A stretch of 64,000 nucleotides of DNA, from contig CALYLX010000140.1 in NCBI GenBank assembly GCA_944990035.1, positions 186,001 to 250,000 on the forward strand, written 5' to 3'. The notes under the pieces were generated by a model. That model worked only from the letters and a program-made list of their open reading frames with translations, was not told the origin of the DNA and made no database searches. A program made the translations under genes and the position numbers. Positions 11,701 to 22,771 of the stretch are shown here, piece by piece; position 1 is the stretch's first letter, and the number at the start of each line of letters is the position of its first letter. The DNA is from Clitopilus passeckerianus (Eukaryota > Basidiomycota > Agaricomycetes > Agaricales > Entolomataceae).

Positions 11701-13139
11701 GAATTTCAGAGCGTCAATCGCTTGATGCAAGGCTTGGTCAGCTCAATGAAGAGCAGATGGCAGCATACAACGACATTATCGACTCCGTCCAGAACGACTC
11801 CGGAAGGCTTTTTTTCATCAATGGTCCAGGAGGAACGGGGAAGACCTTTCTCTACAACACAATTTGCAACAAGGTTCGAAGTGAAGGCTGGATTGTGCTC
11901 TGCGTAGCTTCGTCTGGAATTGCAGCCTTGCTGATCCGCGGTGGACGTACAGCTCACTCCATGTTCAAGATACCAATTGACGGCCTCACCGGCGACTCAA
12001 TGTGTAATATCCCAAAGGAAAGCACACGTGCTGACCTCATTCGCAGGACGAGGCTCATCATCTGGGACGAAATCGGTGCTCAGCATCGCCACGCGCCTGA
12101 GGCTCTTGACCGCACATGTCGAGATATTCGAGATGAAGACAGCCAGCCCTTCGGAGGAATCACAGTTGTGTTTGGAGGTGACTTCCAGCAGACTCTTCCA
12201 GTCATTCCAAGAGGTTCTCGCGATCAAATTGTAGACGCAACGCTTCAGCAATCTTACCTTTGGGAGAGGGTCAAGCTTCACAAACTCCATTGTAACATGC
12301 GCCTCGACTCCGCCGACCCAGAGGCTCGGAATTTCGCGAACTGGCTATTGGACATTGGGCACGGTCGAGGGGTTTCCAATAATGGAACTATTCCACTCCC
12401 CGACAACATGCGGCTAGATGGCATCGAATCCCTTATTGACGCTGTTTATCCCAGCATCGACACTACACCGCCTCCACCACCCGACTACTTTCTCAATCGA
12501 ATGATTCTCGCACCACGCAATGCTGACGTTACAGATGTCAACCATTCAATCCTCAAGCGTATGCCAGGAGATGAGCGGGTTTACATCAGTGCAGACAAGG
12601 TCATAACAGAGTCGGGCGCTGATCATGCGTCCTTGGAACCCGTTCCCGTGGAGTTTTTGCGATCTGTTAATGCCCAAAGTCTCCCACCAGGTGAACTTCC
12701 TCTTAAGGTTGGGTGTCCGTTGATATTACTACGAAATTTAGCTCCTGCACATGGCCTCTGCAATGGTACACGGATGATCGTCACACGGATGTTGGATCGA
12801 GTCCTCGAAGTCCGGATTATTGGTGGCGATCACAATGGCGAACTTGCGTTCATCCCTCGGATTGCGCTCATCCCATCAAACACCACAGAATTCACCTTCA
12901 AGTTCCGGCGGCTTCAATTTCCAGTTCGACTCGCATTCGCCCTCACTGTCAACAAATCACAAGGCCAATCAGTCAAGTATGTTGGGTTAGATCTCCGTTG
13001 TCCCGCATTTGCACATGGCCAACTATATGTGGCATTCTCTCGAGCCACCTCATCGCAACACGTCAAATATATTCTCCCGGAGGATGCATTGGAGCCTAGA
13101 ACAACAAATGTCGTGTATCCCGAGGTTCTATTAGATTAG
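8730..13139 (+). CDS. Helitron Rep/Pif1-type helicase
   Basis: A single open frame of 1,469 codons. In order it carries a CxxC motif (RCPHCQALHW, residue about 100), a Helitron-like N-terminal domain, the rolling-circle HUH motif GLPHMHSLIFL (residue about 545), the downstream tyrosine motif FKYAFKYIQKG (residue about 680), and a C-terminal SF1 Pif1-type helicase. The helicase has Walker A GPGGTGKT (residue about 1030), the Walker B-like block LIIWDE, the motif GGDFQQTLPV, and the C-terminal FALTVNKSQGQS...YVAFSRA block. These are the hallmarks of an autonomous Helitron replicase, which nicks and unwinds a strand for peel-and-paste transposition. No internal stop is present, so the enzyme may be intact. 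The first residues of this frame are probably intronic, and the real protein likely begins in the exons before 8724. Confidence 0.93.
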   Translation: MFYSASKAWSKFWQPDNHTQQHRAATPVHAPPLPTPPATQAIARRVPRQSMFSTLFHLSGAYHKSLANRAGRPRARRDFLALARQPYTEPAERHSLGRMNMRCPHCQALHWMAEKLASSSQRSPKFGMCCNQGKVLLPAHPDPPPHIRELYESLEPRCKDFRNDIWKYNRAFSFTSLGVNEVRSVNNGRGPPVFCISGELCHWSGALAPRDGQQPKYAQLYVYEPRAAMEARVQQNPSLNRQVMELLQDHLTRNHQYAGIYRHAWEILQSHPNIENYCIRLQVVPGSDRRRYNLPTVDEPAIILPNAPVTNKRDILLRARDGPLHRVHDTHSAYCPLQYPLLYLEGTDGWHDKLTLPGTTKRLSQRAYIIYYAFVRPGEFSTLLHGGRLFCRYMVDMFASVDQNRLLYLEKHQPQLRASLYSGLEDAVAEGDDDLDLNRLGTRTVLPSSYTGGPRNMSQCYQDSMAIARYYRKVDLFLTMTTNPEWEEIQQELFPGQTAYDRPDLVARVFQMKKNAVLDHIHKHAVFGHVAAYVYTIEFQKRGLPHMHSLIFLKEPYKLSTPEAIDSCIWARWPDPQQEPLLFETVKKCMVHGPCGALNPRAPCMENRKCTKGYPKPFQPFTVMDPHGYPLYHRPDDGRAYEVRGHMLDNRWIVPYSPYMCATFNCHINVECAFSLGTFKYAFKYIQKGSDLATVEIDRRNEIMRWLNGRYISPPLGTWRLLGFDIYEMVPNVVRLQVHLPGQHMVVFDPNETIQTVMQRAANEQTTLTAFFAANADRGALGAEARKYTYQEFPQYFVFDEVKKHWRLRKQGFALGRMYYVGPTAGERFYLRTLLTVVKGPKSFADLRIHHGVQHESFYAACLARGLLEDDGEWRQCMQDASFIQTGKQLRRLFVTLLLFCSPSTPHRLWHEFQDNICDDLRYRLEQLGQPPDQISDDDIHDYGLFQVEKLLNEAGRSLAEWPSMPRSQVDWSHVQESANSLITEQLSYNRISERQSLDARLGQLNEEQMAAYNDIIDSVQNDSGRLFFINGPGGTGKTFLYNTICNKVRSEGWIVLCVASSGIAALLIRGGRTAHSMFKIPIDGLTGDSMCNIPKESTRADLIRRTRLIIWDEIGAQHRHAPEALDRTCRDIRDEDSQPFGGITVVFGGDFQQTLPVIPRGSRDQIVDATLQQSYLWERVKLHKLHCNMRLDSADPEARNFANWLLDIGHGRGVSNNGTIPLPDNMRLDGIESLIDAVYPSIDTTPPPPPDYFLNRMILAPRNADVTDVNHSILKRMPGDERVYISADKVITESGADHASLEPVPVEFLRSVNAQSLPPGELPLKVGCPLILLRNLAPAHGLCNGTRMIVTRMLDRVLEVRIIGGDHNGELAFIPRIALIPSNTTEFTFKFRRLQFPVRLAFALTVNKSQGQSVKYVGLDLRCPAFAHGQLYVAFSRATSSQHVKYILPEDALEPRTTNVVYPEVLLD

Positions 13140-13469
13140 ATTAGATATAGATTAGTCGCATGCATGCTATCAATGATAAGATACTGCAATTCTGTTCTCG
13201 AAAGTTCGTGAATTATTTCATATTTCAAATATCATTGCGCCACAGTACAATATTCAGTTATTCGGTTGAGGTTACCAGAGAGAATTTCATGAGAACATCT
13301 CTTGGAGTTTCTAGAGCTTTCTGTAGTGCCATGCAGCCTCAGGGTTGCCCTCACAGGAAGGTATAAGGAGTGCTCATGTCTTGAGCCCCTTCGCTGTCAT
13401 ACAGACACATTCCTCGGCACTTGCTTCCTCTGTCATACCTTCTCGATCTTCTCATCTGCTGTTGCTCTC

Positions 13470-13870
13470 ATGGCTCAACACGGCACTCAGGCTGGCAAGC
13501 AACTTAATGGCCATGTCACCCTCACCGGCCTTGCATTCCTTGAGAATGCACGGATTCCGGATAGCAACAAAGGGAAGACAGTTGCTTTCGATGCTGTATT
13601 CAAGCTTCGGGATGAACATGGTGTTGATCCTGAAAATGGTCTGAGCGTTGCCTACCTGACCTATTACAACAGCGGAAACATGGTGTTCTCCCTGGAGTCG
13701 AAGCCCTATTTTATCACGGCAAAGGTATGATGGACATTCTGTGCTCTAGCTCAACGATTAACTTAACTTTTAATGAATAGGTTGCTAAGGTCGAGCACGA
13801 TCCAAGCCCGGCCAACAATAATGAGGCAATTACATCAGCAAACTCAGATTTCGGCGCTAGACACTTGTAG
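13470..13870 (+). CDS. Helitron accessory protein, N-terminal part (possible OB-fold)
   Basis: Exons 13470-13724 and 13781-13870 join in frame to 114 aa. The product alternates short beta-like stretches (HVTLTGLAFL, VAFDAVFKL, YFITAKVAKVEHD), which would suit a small beta-barrel such as an OB-fold; this is an impression, not a domain match. It lies 330 bp after the helicase in the same direction. The end looks truncated: after ANSDF the frame meets a stop. A second fragment at 25780-26648 starts with the similar string TNSDY and carries on for another 200 codons. I take the two as halves of one kind of Helitron-borne gene. Some Helitrons carry RPA-like ssDNA-binding proteins, which would fit. 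Confidence 0.5.
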
Positions 13871-15490
13871 TTGAGGGCAACTGTCATAGTCAATTCATAG
13901 GCGCCATCAAAATCCATAATCTTGCATAGTTATTCATAGCGGACTGCAATTCAGCAAGCCGTCAGTAGTGTATAATACCACGGAAGAGCAATAGGCTGCT
14001 AGACGACTAGGTCCATAGTGTGATGCTTCCCACTATAATCTTATATAGATTTTATTGAATTCATTTTGTGCGATAGCCTGCCATAGGCTCATGAACCCAT
14101 CATCGAAATCGGCACTGCTTGACTGCCGTCTCGTGTTTTAAGCAGGTCAATGGTAACGGAAAGATAAGATCATTATTTTATACACAAGCTACTACCAATA
14201 CAACTCAAGTACATTAGCTATGTTACAAGATAAACTCCACAAAATGGGGCCAAAATCACACCGCGTTCGACACGAATGCCGTTTACGGAAGTAAAAGCAA
14301 AAAACGGTGCAACCTCATATCAAAATCTCTCGTTCGTTTCCTAATCCTAGTGAGTACGAAAGGGACGGAGACACCGTTAGTTGTGATAACAGGTGACAGA
14401 AGCCTGCAAACCCGAGCGGGGAGAGGGCTATACCGGTAGATCCATGCCTGGTCAGAAACTGGTGAGGAATGGATGTGCGCAGTAAAGCATCGAAATCGAG
14501 AGGCGTCATAACCCCGTATCGTGATATGTTGAGAGCCGGAGGAATGTTGAGATGTCCTAGATATGAGTATTAGCGTGATCAAAAGCAAATTCGCGGCTAC
14601 GTACTGGTAAACCAGATTCGTTACGCCTGCCACTTGCAAAACTGTCCCGAAACGCTCCACGGTCGCCAACAGAACCGCTAATGCCATAACCTCCTCGCGT
14701 TGCCCCACGCGATAGTAGATCCATAACGTGACTGCCGTTGCAGATGGGAATGGCGCCGTGACCTGTGAAGGGGCAGAAACAACCGTATTTTGCGTCAGCG
14801 TGTGTCGAAAGCACACGAGAGCCGGCTTACGAGGCGGGTCTGTCCATTCCCAACAGGCATTGCACAGGTCAGAGCCGCTAGGCCAAGATCTGTCAATACC
14901 TGTACTGAGAGCAGTTTGTGAGAGAAGGAGGCGTCGGTTTGTTTGGCGTCGCCATTGGATCCAAGCAAAGCACATTGAGCGCTTGACAAAGTTCTTGTGT
15001 GCAGACTCGAGCCAAAACAGTGGGGCGAGTACCAATGAGCTACAGAATGATCGTCAGTACAATAATCAAAGCATTGTTGATCAAAAGCGTACAAAGGAGC
15101 CCGTAGAAGATAGCACTGCCTTATTTGTACAGGCGCCCGTGATGCAATAAGCGCCGACTTGATGGGGTAGCACTGTGCAGGGCCTAAAATAGCCCGAAAG
15201 CATATGTATGGACAACAGAATAGCTCCAGACTTCGTAATATCCTTGATCAATCCTTGTCTTGTAAAATGTGCATACCGCGGCCACGCAGCCAGCGAATGG
15301 GATGGAAAGTGGACTTTTGCGGTCGACAGTGTTGACCCATCTTGATAAAGTTTGACGACAGGAGTGAATGGCGGTAACAGGTTGAATACGACATGTTTTC
15401 GGCACCACTTTGCGGAGGGGGGTGACACTGGATTTCGTTAATCCGGCAAGCACGCCCCAAAATATTCCGGCGCTATGACGAGGGCACGAA
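13871..15490. other. No resolved gene; possible degenerate coding sequence
   Basis: The minus strand from 15430 to 14283 has several open stretches. One is strongly hydrophobic (FYGLLCTLLINNALIIVLTII, near 15040-15110), and there are GT...AG pairs that could link pieces into a membrane protein. I could not join them into a convincing product. The stretch 13871-14280 shows nothing but AT-rich sequence. Confidence 0.3.
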
Positions 15491-15499
15491 GGCTTTATA

Positions 15500-17920
15500 T
15501 GGGGGTGAACGTGAATGTGGTGAGGCTCAAGCATCAAACTTCTGAATCGACAATGCTGTGTTTGTCGAGTCAGCGACCGTGTCTTGCTATTGTCTTGCCT
15601 GCTCCGATGTGGCGAAGGACCTCCCACATGATTACAATGGGGATGGGCGTGAATGTGCGGTTGCTTAAGCATTAAATTTCTGAGTTGACAGTGCTGTGTT
15701 TGTCGAGTCAGTGAGTATGTCCTGCTTGAGTCTGCCATGCCTCGCTGAGTGGTTCAGGGAACGATTGGCTTTCCAAATGATCATGGAGGGCTGGCGTGAA
15801 CGTGCTGCCGCTCAAGCACCAGATATCCGTAGGAATGATGCTGTGTTTGTCGAGTCAGCGCGGGTGTCCTGCTGAAACTTTGGCGTGCTATGCTGGGTGA
15901 TTCAGGGAACAACAGGCCTCCCGAATGATCGTGGAGGGCGATGGCGTGAATGTGCTGTAGGTCGAGCACCGAGATTCTCGACTGACGACGCTCTGGTCGT
16001 CGGCCCGCAGGTTAGCAAGGTTGCTCTGCTGTAGCCTGGCGTGACTTTGAATCATTTCGGAGGTCAAGTGAACGTGCTGCAGTTCAAAGTTATGCTGGGT
16101 TTGTCGAGTCAGCAAGGGTCCTGCCGTGGCTTCAGCGTGTTTTCACGAGCAGTTCCAGAGGCAAGATGCCTCCCAAGTCATTGAGGAGGGAATGGTACGA
16201 ATATGCCGCCGCCTGTGCACCAGAATTCCGAATCAACAATGGAATGTTTGTCGGGTCAGCAAGATGGACCTGCAGGATTGTTGGCCTGCTTTGCTGAGTG
16301 GCTCGGGGAACGACAGGCCTTCCAAATGATAATGGAAGGGGTGGTGTGAATGTGCTACTGCTCAACCGTCGGGAATTTGTTCGACAATACTGTGTTTGTC
16401 GAGTCAGCACGGGGGTCCTGCTGAGGTATTGGCATGCCTGCTGAGTGGCGTAGGGAACGGCAGGCCTCCCGAATGATCATGGAGGGGTGGGCGTGAATGT
16501 GCTACTGCTCAAGCACCAGATATTCGTATAAACAATGCTGTGTTTGTCGAGTCAGCGAGGGTGGCGTGCTGAAACTTTGGCGTGCTATGCTGAGTGGACA
16601 ACAGGCCTTCCAAACGATCACGGGGGAGGGGGAGGGGTTGTGAATGTGCTGCTACTCAAGCACCAGATATCGGTATCAACGATGCTGTGTTTGTCGAGTC
16701 AGCGATGGTGTCGTTACGATTCTGGTGCTACTTACTGAGTGGTTTAGGGATCGAAACGCCTCCCAGATGATCATGATGGGAGGTCAAGGAGGGGATGGCT
16801 TGAATGGGCTGCCGCTCCATATCAACGATGCTGTGTTTCTCGAGTCAGAGTGTGCGTCCTACTGGGTCCCAGCTTGCCCTACGTTATTCCAAAGACGCGG
16901 GAAGATTCCCAAATAATTATGGAAGGGGTGGGGTAAACATGCCGCAGCTCGAGCACTAAGTTTCGGAATCGACGTCGCCGTGTTTGTCGAGTCGGAGAAT
17001 ATATCCCGCTGGACTAGTTGGCAAGAGTGTCTCGCTAGTGTCCTGTGTGTTCCTAGTGGTTTCGAAGGCGCAAAAAGACCCCCAACTGCTAATGGAAGGA
17101 GGTAGAATGAATGCTGCGGCCTGAGCACTGAATTTTCGACGCGACAATGCTGTGTTTGTCGAGTCAGCGAGAGCGTCTTGCTGAATTATAGGGTGCGTTT
17201 CCGAGTATTTTTCTGGGGACAAGGTGCCGCCCAATCAGTTATAGAGGTGGTGGCATGAACGTGCTACAGCTCAAGTATCCGAACTCTCGATCAACAATGT
17301 CGCATTTATCGAGTTGACGAGAGTGTCCTGCAGAGTTCCAGCTTGCTCCCACTATTCTCGACGGCGCGAAAAGACTCTTAAACGATTATGGAAGGGGTGG
17401 GGTGAGCGTTCTGCAGCTGAGCACCGGGTTTCTGGGGTGGTGATACTGGGATTGTGGAGGCAGCAAGCGTGTCCTGATGAATACCGGTGCGCTTTTCTGA
17501 GTAGTTCTGGAGTCTTGAGGCCTCCCGAATGATTAAGGAGCCGGTGGCACGAGTATGCTACAGCTCTAGTACCAGCTTGCTGAACTGACGATGCTGTGTT
17601 TGTCGAGTCGGCGAGAATGTCCTGGGTCCTTGCAGTATCCTGCGTGCTCCTAGGTGGTCTGAAAAGGTGCGAAAGGATTCCCAAACAATTATGGAAGGGG
17701 AGGGGCAAGTGTGCCGCAGCTCGAGCAGCAAATTCTGCCATCGACGTTGCTGTGTTTGTCGAGTCAGCAAGTGCCTCCCTCTCAGTCCTAGAATGCTCTT
17801 ACACTATTTTGAAGACGCGAGAGGTGGCGCAGGCGATTAAGGAAGGGGTGGCCATGACGTGCTGCCGCCTGAGCACGACACATGGACGTGACAGTACGAC
17901 ATTTCTCGAGCCCATGTAAG
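15500..17920. repeat. Satellite array, about 16 units of about 148 bp
   Basis: The string GCTGTGTTTGTCGAGTCAG or a close variant recurs at 15555, 15693, 15840, 16094, 16241, 16389, 16537, 16684, 16830, 16977, 17149, 17299, 17593, 17749 and about 17894, with eroded copies near 15988 and 17450. Most steps are 146-150 bp. Each unit also holds a GTGAATGTGCTGCTGCTCAAGC-like block and an imperfect inverted repeat (CCTCC...ATGATCAT...GGAGG, clear at 16465-16485). Open frames across it, such as repeated LTRQTQH on the minus strand, are by-products of the repetition. The array lies between the Helitron helicase and the Plavaka transposase. Confidence 0.9.
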
Positions 17921-18505
17921 TATTTTGTTGGGGGCCGGAACGTTCCTGGGTTAATTCTAGTGAAGAGGAGGCCGTCGCATGCACAGGCTGGATGGTAAAT
18001 AATGTTGGAAGCTGTATGGTGCTAGTGAGTCTCCTGATTTGATGGGTGAAGTGACAAGAAAACCATACCATCGAGGCCGCTTTAATTCCAAGTTGGTATT
18101 GACTACCTTCACACACAAATACCCACCTGACACTTGGGGGAAGTTCGAGCTCTGATTGAAGCCTGATGAGGAATCAATTTGAATTTTCTACCTTTGAATG
18201 AAGTTCGAAAACTTACGGCGTCAATGTATTTTCTATCAAATGGGATCCATTAAGTCGGCCAGACATTGACCAATGGGAGCAGCCATCATCTCTTCAGAAG
18301 AACACCTCCGACTTGTCTTGAAGCCATATTTGAGCATTGTCACTCGTTTGTGTATGTCGACATCGTGGAGGGAGAGAACGTTGAACATGCGTGGCCTGTG
18401 GCCTTGGGTGACTAAGCCTAAATCATTTCCTAAAGCGGTAGACTCCCCTCAAGTAGCAACCATAGTGATATAGGACGAATAGGGTCATTGTATTCGTGCA
18501 GATAG
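17921..18505. other. Spacer between satellite and Plavaka gene
   Basis: No gene is supported. It forms the 3' flank of the minus-strand Plavaka transposase and may contain that element's end; I could not recognise a terminal inverted repeat. Confidence 0.3.
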
Positions 18506-21500
18506 CTAACTTAATGCATAATATAGTTCTTTATCAAAATATTTGTTCAACCAGAACTCTCCGGAATACGCCATGATGTTACCAGACGTGAGAACACGTC
18601 CTGCTTTCTCCCCGAAGCGAGGTATCAAGTCCAGTACGGCCCGAATCTGCTTAATAGGCACCACATCCCCAATTAGCTGACCATTGCTTCGTTTAGCTCT
18701 TTTGAGAGCATAGAGGGAGGATGAAGGTTCCGGATATTGACCGCGGGGTGCCCCCGACCCCGCTGCATCTGGGTTTAGCTGTGGGACGACATCGAATCGT
18801 TGGATGTATGCAAGAAACTGGTCGGGCGGTGGGTTGATTGACTCTCTATTCTGGGTAATACGAAATATGAGTCGAAGTTGCCCGACGACATGACCTGTTT
18901 AGTGGTCAATCAGTAAACTGTTGTTATTCGGGCGAGGGTGCTTAGAAGGCTCACCATCGAGACCGGAGGTAGGCCAGGCCTTGGCGGGGTCAACATTGAG
19001 CATGATATTATCGCAGCGTCCAATGGGCCAATTCTCGTCAGGTTTGGTGACATTGAGGGTGGTTGGAGGTAGATTTTGGTGAGGGTAGTGGTATGATTTC
19101 ACTTGTAAACTCATCCGGGTCCAGACTTCGATGTTTGCAAAAGCGATAGGAACTTGCTGATTGCTGATACGCCGGCCGCCAACAGTAAAGGTGGTCGCAC
19201 CAGTTCGAGCACGAGCGATGTACTCTGCCAGTGCGACAGGCAAGTCTGGGAGGCCAAATGATGCTGCAATCACATTGACGTTTGTACGACTAATTCGAGG
19301 GTCGCGATTGAGGTGATAGGCAGTCCATGCGTCATGAGCTGTGAAAGTTCTTGAGGGACAGTCGGTCGTTGGTAGTTTAGCTTTCGCAAAGTAGTTGACT
19401 TCTTCTCGTTGTGCTCCAATGAGTCGAGATACGGGCTGGATTACTATGTCGGTTTCCTTCGAAGGGTCCGATTCGCGTAGTGAGGCATAAACGGCCGTCA
19501 TGAGGTCAAAGCGACGTAGCTTCTCTCGCCGATCAAGATATCGACATATCTGTGATTCGTAGTTCTGATTGTTGGTGGAACGAGCGGGGTTCTTAATCTC
19601 GGTGATGTGGGCGTTTTCTGTTCTTTCGGCTGACCACTGGATGGGAGCTCCGTTGAGACGAATGCTGGGGACCACACTTTGCATAAATTCTAACTTTGGA
19701 ATATTCCACCCCATGATAACCTTCTTCCCGGCTCCGCGACGAGCACCAGCATCCAGGATAGACTGTTTATGCTGATGGAATTGAGTCAAGGCAGCTTGAA
19801 TTTTGTCGCAGAGAGTGTCGTCGATGACCGTGGATTGAGCTAGGTAGCGAAAATCAAGGAGGGAACGAATGGCGATGAGGAACTCTCGTGGAACTGCGCC
19901 GGCAATCACGGCAACAACGTAGCGTTGGATCTCCCTATGCTCCCTGCCTGTTACTTGCTTCTGTTGACTGATTCCCTCTTTGAAATGTCGATAACCGGTA
20001 TGAGGCTGCAGGATCGAAAAACGGAAGTCAATCTCGCGAGCCCCGACGAGATTGATGCACCACCGAATATCGTGGTCCCAAAACATTTTGTGCCAGTGGT
20101 GCAGAGGCTCCGGGGTAAGGAATGTAGGAGGGTCGGCGAGCGGCCAGTCGCGCCAAAATGGGCGATGAATACCACCGAGGCGGAATTTTTTAGCAGCATT
20201 GAAGTACTTCTGAAGGTCCCATGGATCGATGGTCTCCTCAATTTTCTGCAGTTGAGCTATTGTGGTGGAGGCGCTTCGTGGTTCGTGACGAAAGGGGTCT
20301 CCAAATTTCTTGTAATCAGCCATGGTGACTGACGATGTCCAGCCAGCAACTCCAGACACAAGGGTAGCTTCGGGAGTATCCACAATGCATGAAGCAAGCG
20401 GTGTGAAGCAGTACCGACGATAACCAAAAGCGTCGTTCATCATGATACCGATACTCGCTGCCACCTTCAGAGGGTGAAGCACGAAGTCGAGAACTTCATG
20501 GTACACACGGCTCTCCAGCAAACCACATAGACGATGGTTGGGATGCAGAAATTTGGGGATAGGGACGAGCGCCAGTAATAAAAAAGCGTGGTTTGTAGCC
20601 TTGTTGCGGTAATCCATGTCGAGATTTGCAAGGCTGATCAAAAGCGGGTGGGCAAGACGGTTTCCGGTCATAGCGGAGATGTTTGTCTTGTCTGAGGTGA
20701 TGATCGTTCCGAGAAGTGTTGCGCCAGTGGGCAGGGCGGCCTAATACAGCAAGTCAGAGGGGTGATGTAAAATTAGACCCACTCCACATACCTGGGCGGA
20801 CCACGCAGCGTTGCCTGAGAGCCATTCCGTGTAAACACGGACGAGCTTCTCAGCTGATCGATAAAGTTTGAACGGAGTAAACTGAGTCGCATTACCCGCT
20901 AACGGATTCTCCAATATGGATTGGAGACAATCAATAGGGTCCCGATACAGGAGCGTTATGGGACGTTTGACAGGAAACTTTGTTGGCCAAGGTCTTCGTT
21001 TCCATTCTGGAACCCAAGGCAGTATTTCGTTACGGCTCCGAAGGTCCTTTGATGTTTTGAAGGAGAGGTTCATTTGTTGAACCTGGTTAGCGTTAGTCAT
21101 TTGCTGGCAATAAGAGGTGGACTTGAGTACATACTCGTTGCAAGCGGAGAAATTCATTTTGTTTCTCCATACTCAGAGGAGAGTCCAGCATCCAGCTGAC
21201 GAGTTCAAATTCGGTTCTATCAGCGTAGGGATAGTAAGGGTTGCTCTTGCGTTCAGCAAGAAATCCGTCATCCTGCAGTCGATCAAGCAGTGTGCGTCCT
21301 GTGCCGTGAGTGGTTGCCGCGCCAGCAAAATCCTCTCGGTAAAAAGGTCCGTTGGTAGCTGGTACATTGCATGACCCCCCTGATGACGGTAAACGAGGAA
21401 GTTCAGCCTCCTGGGAGGGTTCTGGGAGGTTTGGACTGTCATTGAAGGATTCGTGACTCAGAGGGTTTGTGTCGTTCAGGAATGCGGAATCTGGCATATG

Positions 21501-21737
21501 CGGAACACTAGAGCTCGGAGGGCAGACTTGCAATTGCTGCCGCCTTCGAGGCGGAAGAGTAGCGTTTGGGTTGGGAGGAAGGCGCAGAGATTTGAGGTGT
21601 AGTTCATAACGGCGGCGGCAGTGTCCATTTGGTTGATTTAGGTGGTTTCGAGTTGCGGCCAGGCTTCGAAAGCCACGAGAGCACCTTGGACAGCGATTGT
21701 TGACAATCTTGAGGCCGTTGATCTCAATCCCAACCAT
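18506..21737 (-). CDS. Plavaka-type transposase
   Basis: Exons 21737-21135, 21082-20792, 20740-18955 and 18894-18506 join in frame to 1,022 aa with no stop. The N-terminus has a zinc-finger-like CPRCSRGFRS...HLNQPNGHC segment typical of this family. The core shows family-like blocks: LYRDPIDCLQSILENP, LPTGATLLGTIITSDKTNIS and MTGNRLAHPLLISLANL. The C-terminus ends with a VGQLRLIFRI...IRAVLDLIPRFGE block, as in other Plavaka proteins. Plavaka elements are cut-and-paste DNA transposons expanded in mushroom-forming fungi. The complete frame and clean introns suggest a recently active copy. It starts 203 bp from the divergent gene at 21940. The second intron of the join was chosen (21083-21134) because the alternative would be only 31 nt. 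Confidence 0.88.
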
Positions 21738-21939
21738 AAGGTATGTCGAAGGACTGTGGACAAGCTTGGATCCTCCATAATTCGTGGTTGAGGTGGGATT
21801 GCCACTGTACTAATACTATGTCCGCCGTTTCCATTTGCGGCGTGTCCAGTCGTGGGAACACTAAGGCAATTTCAACCAGCACCTCGCAACCGAATTCAAA
21901 CCAAGTTCTTTTGTTCGCCGTTCTCTCTTGTTCGCCGCC

Positions 21940-22539
21940 ATGAGCAGCGCTGCCTTTCCCTCCAGCCCAGCTCCTAGCTGCTCTAGGAGCATGAACTACA
22001 GTGAAATTGACTTCTACCAGCAAGCTCAACAAAGGTCCGACTATGACGACTGGATTGCAGAGCAGCCTGAGCCTTCTTGGTCAATGTCGTCTCCATCTGC
22101 CGATGACCCTAACAACATCGGGAAAGACGTAGCACCCCAAAAAAAAGTGAGTTGTCAATATCCTCCGAGAACTGAATTATAGCTCATAATTTCTCAAGGA
22201 AATGCCAGATGTACGCCACCTTCTGGCGCAACTGGAAACAGCCCTCAAGGACCAGGAAATGCGGCGGAAGGAACGAAATAAGCTACGCAAGGAGCTTGCA
22301 GACGTGGATGAATCAATTTACAAGTCAAATCTTGAGGTTGGAAGACTTCGAGCTATGTTGAAAGAAAGAAACTTCCGCCTGGAGGATCCAGCTCCCGGTC
22401 CTCAGTCTCACATTTCCGTCATTCATCGGGGATGTAAGTGTACCCCAGTTCTCTTTGTTCCTACCACGCTCATGTGTTCCTAGCCGAAGCTATCCTCTAC
22501 TCCACAGATACAGGCACTATGCAACTCAATTTGAACTAA
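21940..22539 (+). CDS. Small coiled-coil protein, unknown
   Basis: Three exons (21940-22146; after introns, from 22200 to about 22433 and from about 22484) give roughly 180 aa. The first exon is Ser/Pro-rich and acidic. The second is highly charged (LLAQLETALKDQEMRRKER), predicting a coiled coil. It is divergent from the Plavaka transposase, with a shared upstream region of about 200 bp, and is followed by the DUF6532 gene in the same direction. I do not recognise the family. The position suggests it may belong to the transposon cassette as an accessory gene, which is inference. Confidence 0.55.
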
Positions 22540-22771
22540 CAATTGCCACTTGAGCTGTTCTTCCGCACATCTGTACCCAAGAATATCTCTGTTGTATTCA
22601 TATCATATGTGAACCCCATTTTGTTTTTGTTCGCTCCTTTGACTTAGCATTCTCAGCTCAATGTCAGCCCTGTTTCCGTCTTTCTATAAAAGCCAGCTGG
22701 AAAAGGTGCAGTCTACTAACATCGTCTCCACCTCACTTCTCTCAATCAACACCTATACAGCTCATCTTGCA

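Noticed and set aside
14283..15430. Possible tetraspanin or 7-TM gene on the minus strand
   Set aside because: One strongly hydrophobic stretch exists, but exons could not be joined in frame without stops, and no diagnostic motif (such as a CCG motif) was found.
15500..17920. Regularly spaced repeat that could suggest a CRISPR array
   Set aside because: The whole unit of about 148 bp is repeated, not a short repeat with unique spacers, and the genome is eukaryotic.
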